NCBI GenBank assembly: GCA_013396635.1 | Contig: WBMW01000147.1 | Coordinates: 1,217,544-1,281,543 of the forward strand | Length of the DNA: 64,000 nt | Direction of reading: 5' to 3' | DNA from: Penelope pileata | Lineage: Eukaryota > Chordata > Aves > Galliformes > Cracidae | In this document: positions 12,694 through 25,602 of the stretch, piece after piece | How the letters are laid out: each line of letters opens with the position of its first letter | How positions within the stretch are numbered: position 1 is the stretch's first letter | Position numbers and translations under genes: made by a program | The notes under the pieces: model-generated | What the model was told of the DNA's origin: nothing | Databases searched by the model: none | Seen by the model: only the letters and a program-made list of their open reading frames with translations

Positions 12694-15600
12694 TGCAGTT
12701 CTGATACCGGGCAGATGTAAAGACCTGAGAACTGTGCTGAGTTGGTATTGACTCAAGTAGAAGTGAAGGGATAGCTGGCAGATTTTGACACTTGTGCTGA
12801 ATTAGTTGGTTCTGAGTCATCTATGGGTTTGATGCTCTCCTACTGTCAGTTATCTCTGCCAATCTCTGGCAATTTGGTTTTGTCTTTGAAGGGTGTAGTG
12901 ATGTCACCAAGACAAATAGCTTGAACGATGACATTTTTCTTGGGTCCCTTTTCCTCTTTATGAAATTACAGAGTTTCGGTACTTTCTCTTGGTACCTTGC
13001 AAGGTATAAAGCAGTATTTTATTCCAAGCAATCAAGACACTAGTTCTGTTCATCACTTAAAGTTGCTCCATCCTGTTAGGTTTCAATTTCTTCTCCCTCA
13101 ACTCAACCACAGCTGAAACTGTGTATTTATGTCTGTCAAGACTGTTTGTAGTTCAGGCCTGTGTAAACAAAAGTTCACAAAACAGCTCCTTGTGAGAAGG
13201 AGCAAGTATGGAACAGCATGTTCTTTTTAACCTGCAGAGGCTGCAAAGCAGCTTTCGTATCCCAGACTGTAATTTCCATATATTGCCAACCAGCTTAGCT
13301 TGCTGTTCAATGGAAGATGCCTCCTGCAGAAATATGTGCATCTCCTTGCTATAAGGCTGCAAGTTGCTGACTGACAAGGGGCAGTTTGATAGCCTGGGAA
13401 AGTCTTCTCAGTGAAATTGTTCCTTAAAAGCAGCCGAAGAGGGGAAATTGACTTGTGTCACTCACCAATGAACAATATTTCTGGAGCAGGGAGAAGGCAG
13501 ATAGGGAGGTGTTAGGACATGCTTGACATGAGGCATTATTGCAGTGAGAATCAGACATGTCGAGATGGAGATTACAGTATTACAGTAGAAGAAGTGATAG
13601 GGGCCAATGTGCAATTTGTTAGATACTGGCTTTTATCAAAATCATCATAAGACAAAGTAGCAAACTCATACTGATAAATTGTAGCTTCAATATCATTTAT
13701 ATCTTCTGTAATTCTGAAAACATCCTACTAGTAGCCTGTCTTAAGGTAATGTTCTGATATATTTTAATTCTAGTAAATCCTGTGTAAACTACATCTGGCA
13801 AAATCTGGAGGAAAACTGCTGTTTTTAGTACTTTACCCCACTGAGTCATCATGAGAAATGAATTATGACTGGAGTCACCTTTGCGAAGCTTGTGGAGAAT
13901 GACATATAAGCTGCATGCATATCTGCATTCAGAGCCTGTACTGAATGCTTTGGGTGACGTCTATAATTCATTTTTAGAGGACAAACATTCTGTAGAAGTC
14001 ATTTATGTTTATATAGACTAGTAGGAATGAAATGTGAATGCTTTAATTTTTTATTAATTTGACTATATGTTTACTCTAAAACAGCCCTCAGGTTTTCTAC
14101 CAATTAGAAAGTTTATCATCTTCGTAAGATTCAAACAGTATTTTATTGTATCTTTTTATGCTTTACTGCCCAACTTTTTTCTTTCTTATTGAACTGAGTA
14201 TGATGCCTTTTTCAAAAGGGCACAATGAGGCGCAATTTGTCCTTTCGTGGGCCATTCCCTGTCCACATTTTAATACTGCTGCCCAAGTAGAGGATGTACT
14301 CAGTGTTGTTGCATTATGAAATTTTTCTTTTTGACTAGGAGCATTGCTGTTCCTATATACCTGGATGCATTCTGCAAAGTCCTTTGATCCCGTTTTTATG
14401 ATGTGATTTCTCAGAAGGCCGTGCGTTTGTGGCCACAATGCAATGTACAGCAAAATTGAGGCTAGCAGAATAATGCATTTTTTCCTCAAAGACTAACCAT
14501 ATATTTATAACGCTGAAGCTCCAGCCTTAGAACCTGCTGTAAAGAACTGCTGAATGCTGTGAAATGCAAACCTTGTTTGTTTCTGTAACTGCAGGACATT
14601 GCAGTTCTCTGATTTTGCCTAATTCTTTTTCTGTGAGCTGGTGCTAATGAGGAGATAAGGGAAATATCCTACTGTACTACAAGGAAATAATTTACTTTCC
14701 AAGAGAACAAACAAGTGAATGAATGTTTATTCCCACAGGTAAAATAGGTAAGTTTTAAGTTTGGTAAAAATAACAACAACAAAAAAAGATCAAAAAACCC
14801 ACCAGCTTGTTTGTTTTGTACAGATCCTGTACCTGGTGTTCTTGGGAAGTTCATAGAAGTTGTCACCTGCTTTGTTCATTAGGAAACAATTATATTCTGG
14901 TATAACTTCATCAGTCAGAAAACTATCCAATTAAGCAGTGCATTAGGAGTATTAATTTTAATAAGGAGCAGCATTTAATCACTTTAAAAAATGGAAGATG
15001 TGGGTTTAGCCTGGTAGCAGATATTGATCTGTTTTCCTGGTATGTTTGTCAATATAAAGGCCCTGAAGTTTTGTATGTATTGTGACTAGAGCAGTAGTGT
15101 AGCCTTTTATTCTACTAAGAAATATTTCTGAAGAAGAGAGGGAGTTCCTGTTGTCTTCTGTTTTCCCCATTTCAGAAAGCTGTAGCCCGGTGGTTGGTGT
15201 AAACTGTTAGGTACCAAAATTTGTATTGTTTCTAAAATTGTTTCGATTTGTAAAACTTAGAGTGTGTATGTGTACTGAGTGAATGTTTAAGATCAGAACT
15301 GAGTGGAGAAAAGGGAAAAAAGCATTACAACATGAATTGACTGATTTTGGCTTTCTCTTGCAGAACGTGCATCATTACTACCAAATAATGTAGTTTCATT
15401 TCGGACTCTCAGCCACCTTACGTTGGTTACGCACCTCTCATCAATATGTCATACCTGCTTCTCTCCACTTTGTGGAATTTCAGTAGATTCTTCAGGCATT
15501 CCTGTTCTCAGTTTCTATTGTCTTTATTCACAAGGTGCAAACAGTTTGCTTTTGTTCTTTTCATCTTAAACAATTAAGGTCATATTCAAGATTAGATAAA

Positions 15601-16182
15601 GTATGCTGCCCAGTATGTTGACGTTTATCCTGTTCTAATGAGTGCTTTTTGCTCCTATCTAAATAGGTGTTTAAGCTGTCTTGCCACTTAGTTTCAGTTT
15701 TGATGTGAACATGCTTAGTGTGTTTCAAGTGCTTTCATCCTAATTTATCAAAAGATTTTCTCTAGTATTCTTGTTCTTATAAGTTTCGCCTCTTCTTTCA
15801 AGTGCTTTAACCTGTCATTTGGCTTGGAACAACTCTGTGAGTAAAGTGATGATTATCTTTGTTCTCATTATCATACTCCTGATAACCCTTTCAGGCCTTG
15901 CAGAATATTTTGTCAATATAGTAAGCATCCTAAATCAAGCACTTGAATCTTGTTACTCACTGGATGTTGAAAACTCATTTTCAGCATTCGTTGGTAATTC
16001 AGGTTTAGAGCTCATCCTTTAGAATGTGCACCTGTGTTCTAACAGGCCATCTTATTGCACATCTTAGATTTAGCTATGTCCAGTAAAATAATAATTCAGG
16101 AGATAAGGGAATTTTTGGAATTTCAAAGTCAGAGGAAATGGCTCCTAAAAATTGTCCAATTATACATGTATACATGCGGTAA

Positions 16183-16363
16183 TCTAAATGGGCTTTCCTA
16201 TGCCAGCGGGCCACATCAAGGCTTTCTGCTGATGGAAAATGACAGAATACCTGATAGGGGTGGGAAGATGCAACCTCTACTGCCATATCACCACCATCTG
16301 CCTCTGGCATTGTGGGCCAACATCATAAAATAGGAGGCATTACTTTCAGAGAAGACCTTGCGT
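16183..16363 (-). mobile_element. GalluHop-like mariner, 5' end only
   Basis: The reverse complement of this stretch aligns by eye with 1487-1660 of the mariner above. It has the terminal CTCTGAAAGTAATGCCTCCT, then the GGCCCACAA block, then the AGAGGCAGATG and GGCAGTAGAGGTTG blocks and a CAGCAGAAAG remnant. Similarity fades near 16183. It is a truncated end with no transposase coding capacity. Confidence 0.8.
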
Positions 16364-16596
16364 ATTGCCTCATTAGGAATTCTGATATCTCAGTTTTATT
16401 TTGGCAGCAATGGATATTTAACAGCAATGCAAATTTATGAGCATAAATTGCTAATATTTATTCATGTGTTGGATGTGTTATAAAAGTTGGATTTTTAAGT
16501 CCCAATGAAAATGTATGAAGAGAGACTTGAGGCAGTCTTTCAGCCACTAAAACACTGGGAAATGTACAGTAGGCTATTAATCAGAAAGGCAGATAT

Positions 16597-16634
16597 AAAA
16601 AAAAGAAAAAAAAAGAAAAAAAAATGAAAAAAAG
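16597..16634. repeat. A-rich tract with G and T interruptions
   Basis: Runs of A broken by single G or T bases. Probably an expanded simple sequence. No poly-A-tailed element is recognisable beside it. Confidence 0.8.
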
Positions 16635-19600
16635 GAATGTTGAAAGACTTATTGCTACCCTTGTTCTGTGCAAATAGGCAAAATGATTTTAAATGTAGTA
16701 TTGGGTGTTGAGCAAGGTGAAGAATGGAAGAACAATAGGAAAGTTGAAATCTTCAAGATAAAGCTAAGAGGAGAAATGAATAGATGGAACAGCTTATTAA
16801 CTGCTCAGTGAAATGTGAAGTATACAGGCCGCACAGAATTACAGAGGCAAGTAATCAAAGCCTTTTAAAAAAAAAAAAAAAAAGAATAAAAGAGGCTGTT
16901 GAATAGAAAGTACAGATTTATTATAGTGATATTTCTTTGTTTGTGTTAAACCTAGTTTTGCCTCTCTGGAGGAGAGATTATTCTGGAGGCCTTATTTTTC
17001 TGTATAATGGATCGATTATATTTATGAAATGTTTGGGGAATGTTTATTGAGTCTTTATGAAAAGACTGGAAAACTTGTGAGATGCTATGTTAAAAAATGA
17101 ATAAATAAAAGTAATATTAAAAAAAAAAAATGCAGGTGTCTGCAGCCTCAACCAAGGAGAGAGTGTCATATTGAACAGTCCCCAGGGGACCTTAAAAAAA
17201 ACAACAATAAAAATCAGAAAAAAACCCGTAAAAGCCCCTGCAAAAGGGATTGTGTGATAATACCAAGATGTTAAAGTAGTTATTTGTTTTCAAGATATTT
17301 CTGTTCTTGGAACAGTGGAGAGTGTCTTGATGTTTAGCACAAGCTAGTTGCATTGTGCAATCACTCTGTTTTGGCTGCTCTACGCTAGCTTTTTAGTCAG
17401 GAGATGATGTATGTTCATCTAAAAATTCAATCTGAAATTTTAATATTACTTGAAATCCCAAGGAGAGCAAAAAGTTATGTTAGCTCATTTAAGGACATTT
17501 TTATATTCACAAAGGAAAACAGCTTACAACTATTTTATTTTTAATTTGAATTTAAGATTACAAAGTTGTAGTATCAGAACAGGACTACAAATGTAACTGT
17601 CCTGTACTGATATTGCTTTTAAAGGAGCTAAATTTCCTTATATAATAAGTGAATTGTCAGTCTGAATAGGAAAGATTTATTTACATGTGTCAGGAAGGTT
17701 TACATATTATAAAGCAAGGATGCTGTTAGCTCTGCTGAAAGGGCATACAGCACTCAAGAACTTGGACCTGAATATACATTTTTATTAATATACCCATGTA
17801 ACTATTTGAGAATTTTGCATATTTTACCTTTTATTTACATTGTTCTTTGAAACTCCTAACATTTTGTTAGCATTCAGGAGCTGCTGCTTTTTCATATGGA
17901 AATCTAAAGTTAGGGAAGTCCCTCACATGTTGAGGGGGAGGGAATAATTTATTCTGCTGTTGGATATAGTCAGATTTTAAACTCTTATTTATCGATGTTC
18001 ATGTGCTTTGTCTCAAAGCAATGAGGCCTATTGGAGATTTGGGAAAGCCTGTGTGCTACAGCTGTCATCACAGAAAGTCCTGACATAGCATCATGCATAA
18101 ATCTGGAGAGGGAATAAGCAAGAGGTGACAGGATTGTGGCTCTGCTTCTTTCTAATTCTGATTTTTAATCAATATTTGAAGTTCTAGACCTCCATAAATG
18201 CAAATTGACCGCAAAATCAGGCAGTGTGACCTGACATGGTCACAGAACAGATTGTGAAGGAAGGATTAGTTAAAGACATGGCAAAAAATGAAATAAATTT
18301 CTTGTAGAAGTTAAGCAGAGGTAGATTTAGCAAAGCTTACTTCATGTCACTCTAAGATTTTTTTGCACTTTGATAGAACATTTAGATAAACTGGAGAAGA
18401 CAGGGACTAACCTAAATATTACAAAGTTAACACTGTAGAGTGGTAACATGATCATCAGTAAAAAGAAATAGAATATCATGCTGAAAAATAGCCACTGATT
18501 TATTAGAAATGGGATGAGTAAAAAAAGAATACAAAGGTCTAGTCTTTTGAGTTGATGACAATTTTGTCATGAAGGTTTCAAAAAGGATGAATACAAAGTC
18601 GGTTGCAGTAATAGGCAAACTTAAGGAAAATTTAGGTTTGGAGATACGCTTCTCATTCTTGAAATTGAGGCCTTCTGAACTATATAATTAACTACAAAAA
18701 TAGTGGAAATGATTATTTAGAGCTTTTAAAATTTGATGAGAAATGCACTGCAGAGTTTTAATTATTAACAAAGACCAAGGTAGAGTAACAATAGTTCCCC
18801 CTCCCCTCCCCCCCCAGTCTTGCTTGATTTCTGTGGCTTTAACGCTGCCTAACTGCAAAATTGCAACCATCATCTATAGCTTTATGCTTTTAAAAAAAGA
18901 AAAAAAAAAAAAGGGGAAAAAAATCCTCTTTGTTGCTGTTGATCTGTATCTCCATACTCAAGTTTATAAAGAAATAAGCCTAGATCATTAAAGCATGCTT
19001 TATAAATCTAATAAATTTAGAGTGCAAGGGCAGTGCATTTGTTTCCTTGGAAACATTCTATTGCAGTTTCTTTAAGATGAGATGCAGTCATTTTAAGTAG
19101 CATGTATTTAGGAGACCTAATGAATTTGTGTCTGGATAGCATATAAATATGAAAGACTGTAGAAATTGGTGGAACAACTTGTACTTCTGGTTTCTATGGA
19201 AACAGCCAATACATTGTCATGTACTGGTGGTATTATGAAGAACAATGTAATTAAAGTAAGATGATTTATTCAATGCTTTAGAAAACTAAAATTATTCTTG
19301 TCTCACTGTCAGAAAATTCCTTACTGAATCTATGGATAAAAAGTTCAAAGAAATGCGATGTGCATACCTTCTTCCAAAAGTAATGGTATATGTTTTCGAA
19401 TGCTAACATCTTTTGAGTATGAAGGAACATTTTATGTGCCCATAGCACATACGTGGGCAGTTGTGCTGTGTTTGTTCAGAAGCTTATTGCAGTGGTATTG
19501 CATATCAGAACCATTGACCTGTCAGTGCATACACTCTCTTTGGTGCAAATGCTCCTTGAGAGTCTGAAATGGGCCAAGATACTTTGGGGTCTACATTCTT

Positions 19601-20153
19601 ATAATGGAAGGAACCACTCACCCTCTCCAGGGCTCTCAGACAAAATTTCTGTTTTCAAACTCCCCTTGGTCGTTTCATTTCTGGACTGAAAAGTCCTCGA
19701 TTATTGCTCCTCGTGAAAAAGCCATTTTGTAATTCTGATGTTCTTTGTCTCTTCTTGATGTATAGATTTCACTTATCCTATTTGGGATAGAAAGATAATT
19801 TGAAATAAAAAATCTGACAGAAAAATGTTTTTTTCTAATATACAGTTGAAACTCTCTAGCAGGAGATTCTTTTGCCTTCTCAAGCAATCTGAAAGTGACT
19901 ATTTAAAAAAAAAAAAAAAGCCACAACCCAAAAGCCCACAACAACAACCAGCAAACAAGGTGTGCAGCATTCATACAAAGAGCTTTATAGGTCAATGCCA
20001 GTTTAAGTTCAACCGTTTCATTTTAAATCTCCCTCCCTCTCTCTTCTCAGGGTGACTCAATCTTGAGCTGCGTCTCCAAACAGAAGCAGTTGCAAACAAA
20101 ACAGACTTGAATACAAAAAACAATATATATTTTTCAATTACAGAAAGAGAAAC

Positions 20154-20375
20154 CATAGAATCACAGAATGATTTGTGTTGGAAGGGCCCTTGAAGACCAC
20201 CCAGCTTCAACTCCCTCCCATGCTACCCAAAGCCCCATCCAGCCTGGCCATGAACACTTCCAGGGGTGGGACCTCCACAATTCCTCTGGGCAGCCCATTC
20301 CAGTGCCTCACCACCCTCATCACTAACCATTTCCTCTTTATATCTTGTCTAAGCTTACCAGTTTTTAATGTAAAA
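20154..20375 (-). mobile_element. CR1 LINE 3' end
   Basis: The plus strand begins with ATAGAATCACAGAATGATT, the reverse complement of the CR1 tail. It continues with TTGGAAGGGCCCTTGAAGAC, CATCCAGCCTGGCCATGAAC, TTCCAGGGGTGGGACCTCCA and CAGTGCCTCACCACCCTCAT. It is a 5'-truncated minus-strand copy with only 3' untranslated sequence. Confidence 0.9.
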
Positions 20376-22532
20376 ACTTAAATCAGTTAGCTGCAAGCTG
20401 ACACAACATGCCAGTAGGAAGAAGTATTTTGTGCCAAAGCGCTCATCAAGGTAAGCCAAGAAGTGGAAGAAAAAGATGTGGTCATTTTATGGATTGGAAA
20501 CCATGGAACTGGCTGATCATTTTTTTCCAATGGCTCTCCAGATTTCCTGCAGTCCTATTAGATCTTTCCTGAGACCTTATCTCCTAATTATTGGGGAATG
20601 GCCATGCAGGTACATTTATTTCTTGCCTGAAGCTTAAGGAATTTGAGGAGAGTGAGGTGCAGGGAGGTTCTGGGTGACTGGCGTAGAACCAGGATGGCTC
20701 CAGGTGCTGAGGTGTTCCTCTGGAGGCTCTGAGCAAAGTAACAGGCACTGCATATATTCTATCCAGAGAACTATTACAGAACATCGATACAAAATACATA
20801 CCCTGGATTCAGCGTCACAGCATGTTTTCCAAATCACTGGAGCCATAAGAATCTATTTGAAACTGATTTAATTTACCTAAATTACCTTTCTAGTTGAATG
20901 CCTGCAGCCATGAACTCTTGCTGTCCTAAAGAAGCCTTATTATTATGTTGACTTGAGTTGACACCAGCAACTATTAAGCCTTCCTTTTGCAACGATTTCT
21001 TTTATGTCCTGGATGTGCTTAGTTTGAGCAAGTGGTTTGCAGCTTATTGGCGATAACTGAAAAATAGAAAAAGACCAAAAGTTTGTTATTAACAAACTAA
21101 AGCCACCAGGGTAGGAAAACTGATGCCTTCCCCAAGCAAGTTTCTCAGACGTGTCATGAGTTAATTGTATAAGGTAGAACAAAGAAGGTTTAATTATGAG
21201 CACTTTTCAGAGCAAGGGTGTTACAATTAGTTATTTTTGAAAACCATTTTACAGGCAAATTTAAATACTATGTATACCAAGTTCCCAACTCCTATTCAAA
21301 GTGTTAATTTATTGTTCTCTGAGTCAGTTTTTACTGTGTTTTGATTAAACAGCATAGTTTTTTCTGAGGTACATGTCAAAAGTATAGGTAGTACCTTTTA
21401 TACTAGTTTTTTATAAAGATATTTTCCTGTGCTAAGGTGCACAGGGTAGTTTGGTCAGATATCTTACTGACTAGCAGACAAGTAGGTAGTGGCTGTTCAC
21501 GGAAGAGCCCTACAGAATTTCAGCAAAACCTTAAAAAGTATGTCCAGATTGCCATCATCACAATTTCTCAATGAAATATGTGTTGCTTCAACAATGTCTT
21601 AAAACAGGTCCCCAGACTAACCCCTAATGGTGCTGGACACAGTAGGTAGATATGGATACCTGCCTACCTACATTTCATTTGGGTTTTTTAGAGGCTTCAT
21701 GTAGCTGAAGACCAAAGCAGTATGTCTGAGTTGGTTCCATCTTTAAAATATAAAAGCATTAAGGAATCACTACCTTGAATTGCTGTTTTGGGACTTCATC
21801 TTTTATTATTTTACATTTCCTGGGATGCACTGAACTTTGTTTCTGCCTCTGTGTTGCTGTTTGTACACATCTCTGTGCTTCTCTGCTCTCTGGTCTTCCT
21901 GACTGGAACCTGTCACCTCTGCTGAGAAGATCCTGCTGCCTCATCCATTGTATAGGGGTGGTAGAGCTCCCGTCTGCCAGTTTCCCCTCCTCACAATTTA
22001 CATTTATTTTAGTTCTGTAATTCCTGCAGCTGTCAAGTTTCTGGATGGTTTACCACTTCGCATTCCAGGCAGCTGTTATAAATTGGGTATATTTACTTTA
22101 ACTTTTTTTCCCCTTTTTTTCTNCTACTTTACTAATGAACTATGGACTTCCTTTTATAACTTGGTGAAGAAGTAGCTATGCATGGTGATTTCTCTACAGA
22201 CAAAGTGGAGGCTATAAATATGCAAATATCAGTTTTGGCTTTACAAAGTTTAATTGCTTTGCATATTATGCAAATTCCTAGGATGAAAAATTTGACTCAT
22301 GCAATAGCACAGTTGTATGTTCTCTATCTTAAAAATGCAGGCAGATTGCTGAAAAATGTGCCAATTTTTTCAGTCTGCAGGTTTACATCTTGTTGATGTT
22401 ATTGCAGTGTGTGTAGGGTGCTTGCATGACCAAGGTTCTTCACTGAGTGCAAACATTATGTTCCCAAACTACATTTCTCAGAGTCTGTGAAAAGCTCTTG
22501 GAGCAGCTGCTACCATACTTCTACATGCTGAG

Positions 22533-22620
22533 ATCACAGGAAGCAGAGCTGGAAAGGGACCTCAGGAGATCTAGTATCTCTTTACCCTACAGTAGGATCG
22601 ACTCATTCTGAATGTTTCCA
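22533..22620 (-). mobile_element. Probable old CR1 3' end fragment
   Basis: GATCACAGGAAGCAGAGCTG, then GAAAGGGACCTCAGGAGATC and a TAGTATCT block, resemble the reverse complement of a diverged CR1 terminus. It is short and degenerate, so the call is tentative. Confidence 0.45.
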
Positions 22621-23464
22621 AACATTCATAAATTTTGAGCTTGAGGCAAGGAATCAAGAAGTTCTTGTGTTGTTTGATAATGTAAATTATTTTTCTTACA
22701 TTTAAGTATAAAATAAAGTTATAATCTAGGATATTTCATTGCAATAGCTGATTTTTTCCTGAAAAATTCTGTGCTTGCGGTATCTCTATAAGCTCTGGGG
22801 CCCTGATCTCAATTGTCATGTGCTATGTTGTAAGGCAGGAATGGAAACACCTCACAAAGTTGAGAACTGTTTCAGTATAATATTCTAAGCAGTCTCTCTA
22901 CTCATTTGGTATTTCTGTACAGTTGCAAGAAGAACCAACCTCTGAACACTGTTGGAAATGAAGACTGTTATGTTCTAGCTATCTTGGAGAGAAAGATTTA
23001 GATGTTAATAACTAAGAATCTTCCAATGTCCTAGTTTTAAGGATCAGCATATTTAGAGATGGATCGCTTTGATCTGGCCACTTGCCTTGAAGTCTCTCTT
23101 CAATGGAAGTAAATCGGGAAAAGAAATCAAAGCTATTGATTTTCAAGATTCAAAGTAGACAACACATGTAGAATTTCATGAAGAAGGGTAGAAAGAAAGG
23201 AAATTCAAATTATTCATATATTCCTTAGAATAGTTAAAAATCTCTCTCATTTCTTAAGATCCAGCTCACAGGCTGTAAAAATATTCAGTCCTGTGGCTGA
23301 GGATCCATTTCTGTATGCATCCAGCCCTCTGTGATACAAGACCTAATAGAGGATCTCAGCTTGTTCTGATGACAGTGAGCCAGGGACCACTGAGACAGTA
23401 GGAGAAGGCAACAGGGAAAGTTGAGGGAAATACTTGAAAGGAATTAAGGAGTTATTCTTAAAGA

Positions 23465-24250
23465 AGGTGACAGGGTCTGCTGCCCACCTGAAGTGCCTCT
23501 ACACCGAGGTACGCAGCTTAGGAAGCAAACAGGAGGAACTGGAAGCCACTGTGCTACCAAAAAAACATGATTTAGTTGCCATCACTGAAACCTGATGAGA
23601 TGATTCAAATGACAGGACTGTGGCTATTGACAGCTGCAAGCTGAAGTAAACTGATTGGTGACATCAGGATTGGAGGCTGCCTGGGCTGCAGCAGCCACAC
23701 AATGACGGAGTTCACACTCCTGAGGGGTATGAGACAGACAAAGAGTAAGATCAGGACGCTAAATTTTAGGAAGGCCAACTTCCAGCTTTTCAGGGAGTTA
23801 GTCAATAATAAGTGGAGCAGCCCTGGCAGATCTTTAAGGAAGCTTTCCTCAGGGCACAAGAGCTCTCCATCCCCAGGCACAGGAAGTCAGGAAAGGTCAA
23901 TGCGTCAATGTCCAGATGGAGATTAGTGATGAGTGTCATCTGTGTCTAGTGATGAGCAGGGTCTGTGGTGACCAGACAAGGTGAAATGGTTTCAAACTAA
24001 AACGTAAGAGATTTAGATTGGATGTAAGGAAAAGTTTTCTATGATAAGGATGGTGAAGCACTGGTGCAGGTTGCCTGAGGAGATGGTGGGTACCTCATCC
24101 CTGGAGATGTTCAAGGTCAGGCTGGATGGGGCTCTGAGCAACCTGAGCTGTTCATTGCAGCTGTTCGTTGTCCCTGCTCTTTGAAGGAGAGTTGGACCAG
24201 AAGGCCTTTAAAGGTCCCTTCCAACTCAAGCAATTCTTTGATTCTATGAC
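23465..24250 (+). mobile_element. CR1 LINE with several internal deletions
   Basis: Four colinear CR1 segments are joined. They are: endonuclease start (CTGCCCACCTGAAGTGCCTC, then GAACTGGAAGCCACTGTGCT and VAITET, 23465-23640); endonuclease end (LNFRKANFQLFRELVNN, about 23700-23895); a short RT piece (TCAATGTCCAGATGGAG, about 23896-23945); and the 3' untranslated region with tail (about 23960-24250, ending TTCTTTGATTCTATGA). The order is normal but most of the RT is missing. Frames of 60 to 90 codons within it are remnants or shadows. Confidence 0.85.
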
Positions 24251-25431
24251 TTGGGAACTCTTGTATTTTTTATTTGGGAAGATGACTTGAGAACTTTTGG
24301 TATTTGTTTTCATACTATTAACTTTTTAGAGATTGCTCATGTGAATTAACTCCAAAATTGGAGCCGTTGCATGAGGCACGTTATTTACTCCTGAGTCTGG
24401 CAGTACTTTTGAAGTATTGACAGCTCTTTTCCTGTTGCCCCTTGCTCTCTGCAGAATGGCTGCAAATGCCTCTGCTTTAGCAGCTGTAGCCAGGGCTGCA
24501 TCATGCCAGAGCCTTGGTGGGCGGATGAGGTCAGAGATGTGGGTTAAATCCCTGCAAAGACAGGATGCTTGCTGAGTCCTTGAAGCACTGACCTGCTTGA
24601 CAGTAGCATTCCTGTCACTGCCATTCCCACCTCTGGCAGCACTTTAAAAGAGCAGACTCTGCTTGGATTTCCTTTTGTCATCTAACGGTGTCAGGTTGAG
24701 TCCTTGATGAACCTTAATGAACATAAGTGTCTTCTGCAGTGGAGTAAAAGGTGACCTTCTTTGGAGCACATCTGTGTGTGCCTCCTAGGCATGTGAGCTT
24801 CCCTGCACAGCAGCAAGGGAGTGGGAGAGTGTCCCGAATTATCCAATATACTCACCCCCTGTCATAAGCAATGATTTATAATTAAATCTAGAATGATCAA
24901 CAAGAACATTCACTTCCTCCCATGTCCTTTAAGTTGCAGATCCCCACTTACATAGTAGCTTTCCTTTCCCTGGCCCTGTAACTAACTGAACATTTTGAAA
25001 ACAAAAAGACAGAAAAGATAATCTTCTGAAATTTCCTGGAAGGAGATTTCCCCAAACTGATCCTCAGAATGCATTGAGTTCATAAAATAGAAGGGAGCTT
25101 GTGTAGACCCAGATCCACAGCACTGTGTCATCTAAAACTTTTTTGGATCCAGCTCTAATTCCTTAAGAATGTATAGCAGAATCTTATGTATCAATATAAT
25201 ATATAAATTATGCAGACTGCTTTCTTTTATATCTCATGTAATTTTCCAGTGCTTGAACTATTTACATACATTAGCAAGCTATTTGATATGCTAGCACTTC
25301 AAAGTTTAAAAATAAAATGTTTTCACATATTAAGAAAATATAATTGCTTGAAGATTGCTATTAATACTGAGAACACAGATTATCATGCTCTTCTAATCTG
25401 TCCAAAAATAATAAACTTTCTGGTCTATCAG

Positions 25432-25602
25432 GTGACAAGAGTGTACAAAGCTGCAGTACAACAGACGCTGGATATACTCTTCCTTCCTGAAGGAAAAGAA
25501 TTTCTTACAAGCACAGACGCAGTAAGCCGGGACTCAGCTGATCGTACCATTATTGCATGGGACTTCCAAAGTGCTGCAAAAATCTCTAATCAGATTTTTC
25601 AT
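25432..25602 (+). CDS. WDR25: WDR25 coding exon
   Basis: The 171-base exon of 57 codons is in phase 0 at both ends. It reads VTRVYKAAVQQTLDILFLPE, GKEFLTSTDAVSRDSADRTI and IAWDFQSAAKISNQIFH. The blade has an inner strand (LDILFLPEGKEFLTSTD), then the SRDSADRTIIAWD segment with its WD dipeptide. The acceptor is CTGGTCTATCAG and the donor is CAT|GTAAGA. The open frame extends upstream to 25210 and downstream to 25692, but both extensions are intron read-through, and the acceptor and donor define the true exon. Confidence 0.93.

Larger units (their letters stand above)
10416..25431 (+). other. WDR25: WDR25 intron (about 15 kb)
   Basis: It contains CR1 copies at 12059-12693, 20154-20375, about 22533-22620 and 23465-24250, a mariner 5' end at about 16183-16363, A-rich tracts at 16597-16634 and 16867-16883, and a single N at 22123. 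The many open frames of 60 to 110 codons here have no domain features or plausible splice context. I see no additional exon. Confidence 0.8.
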
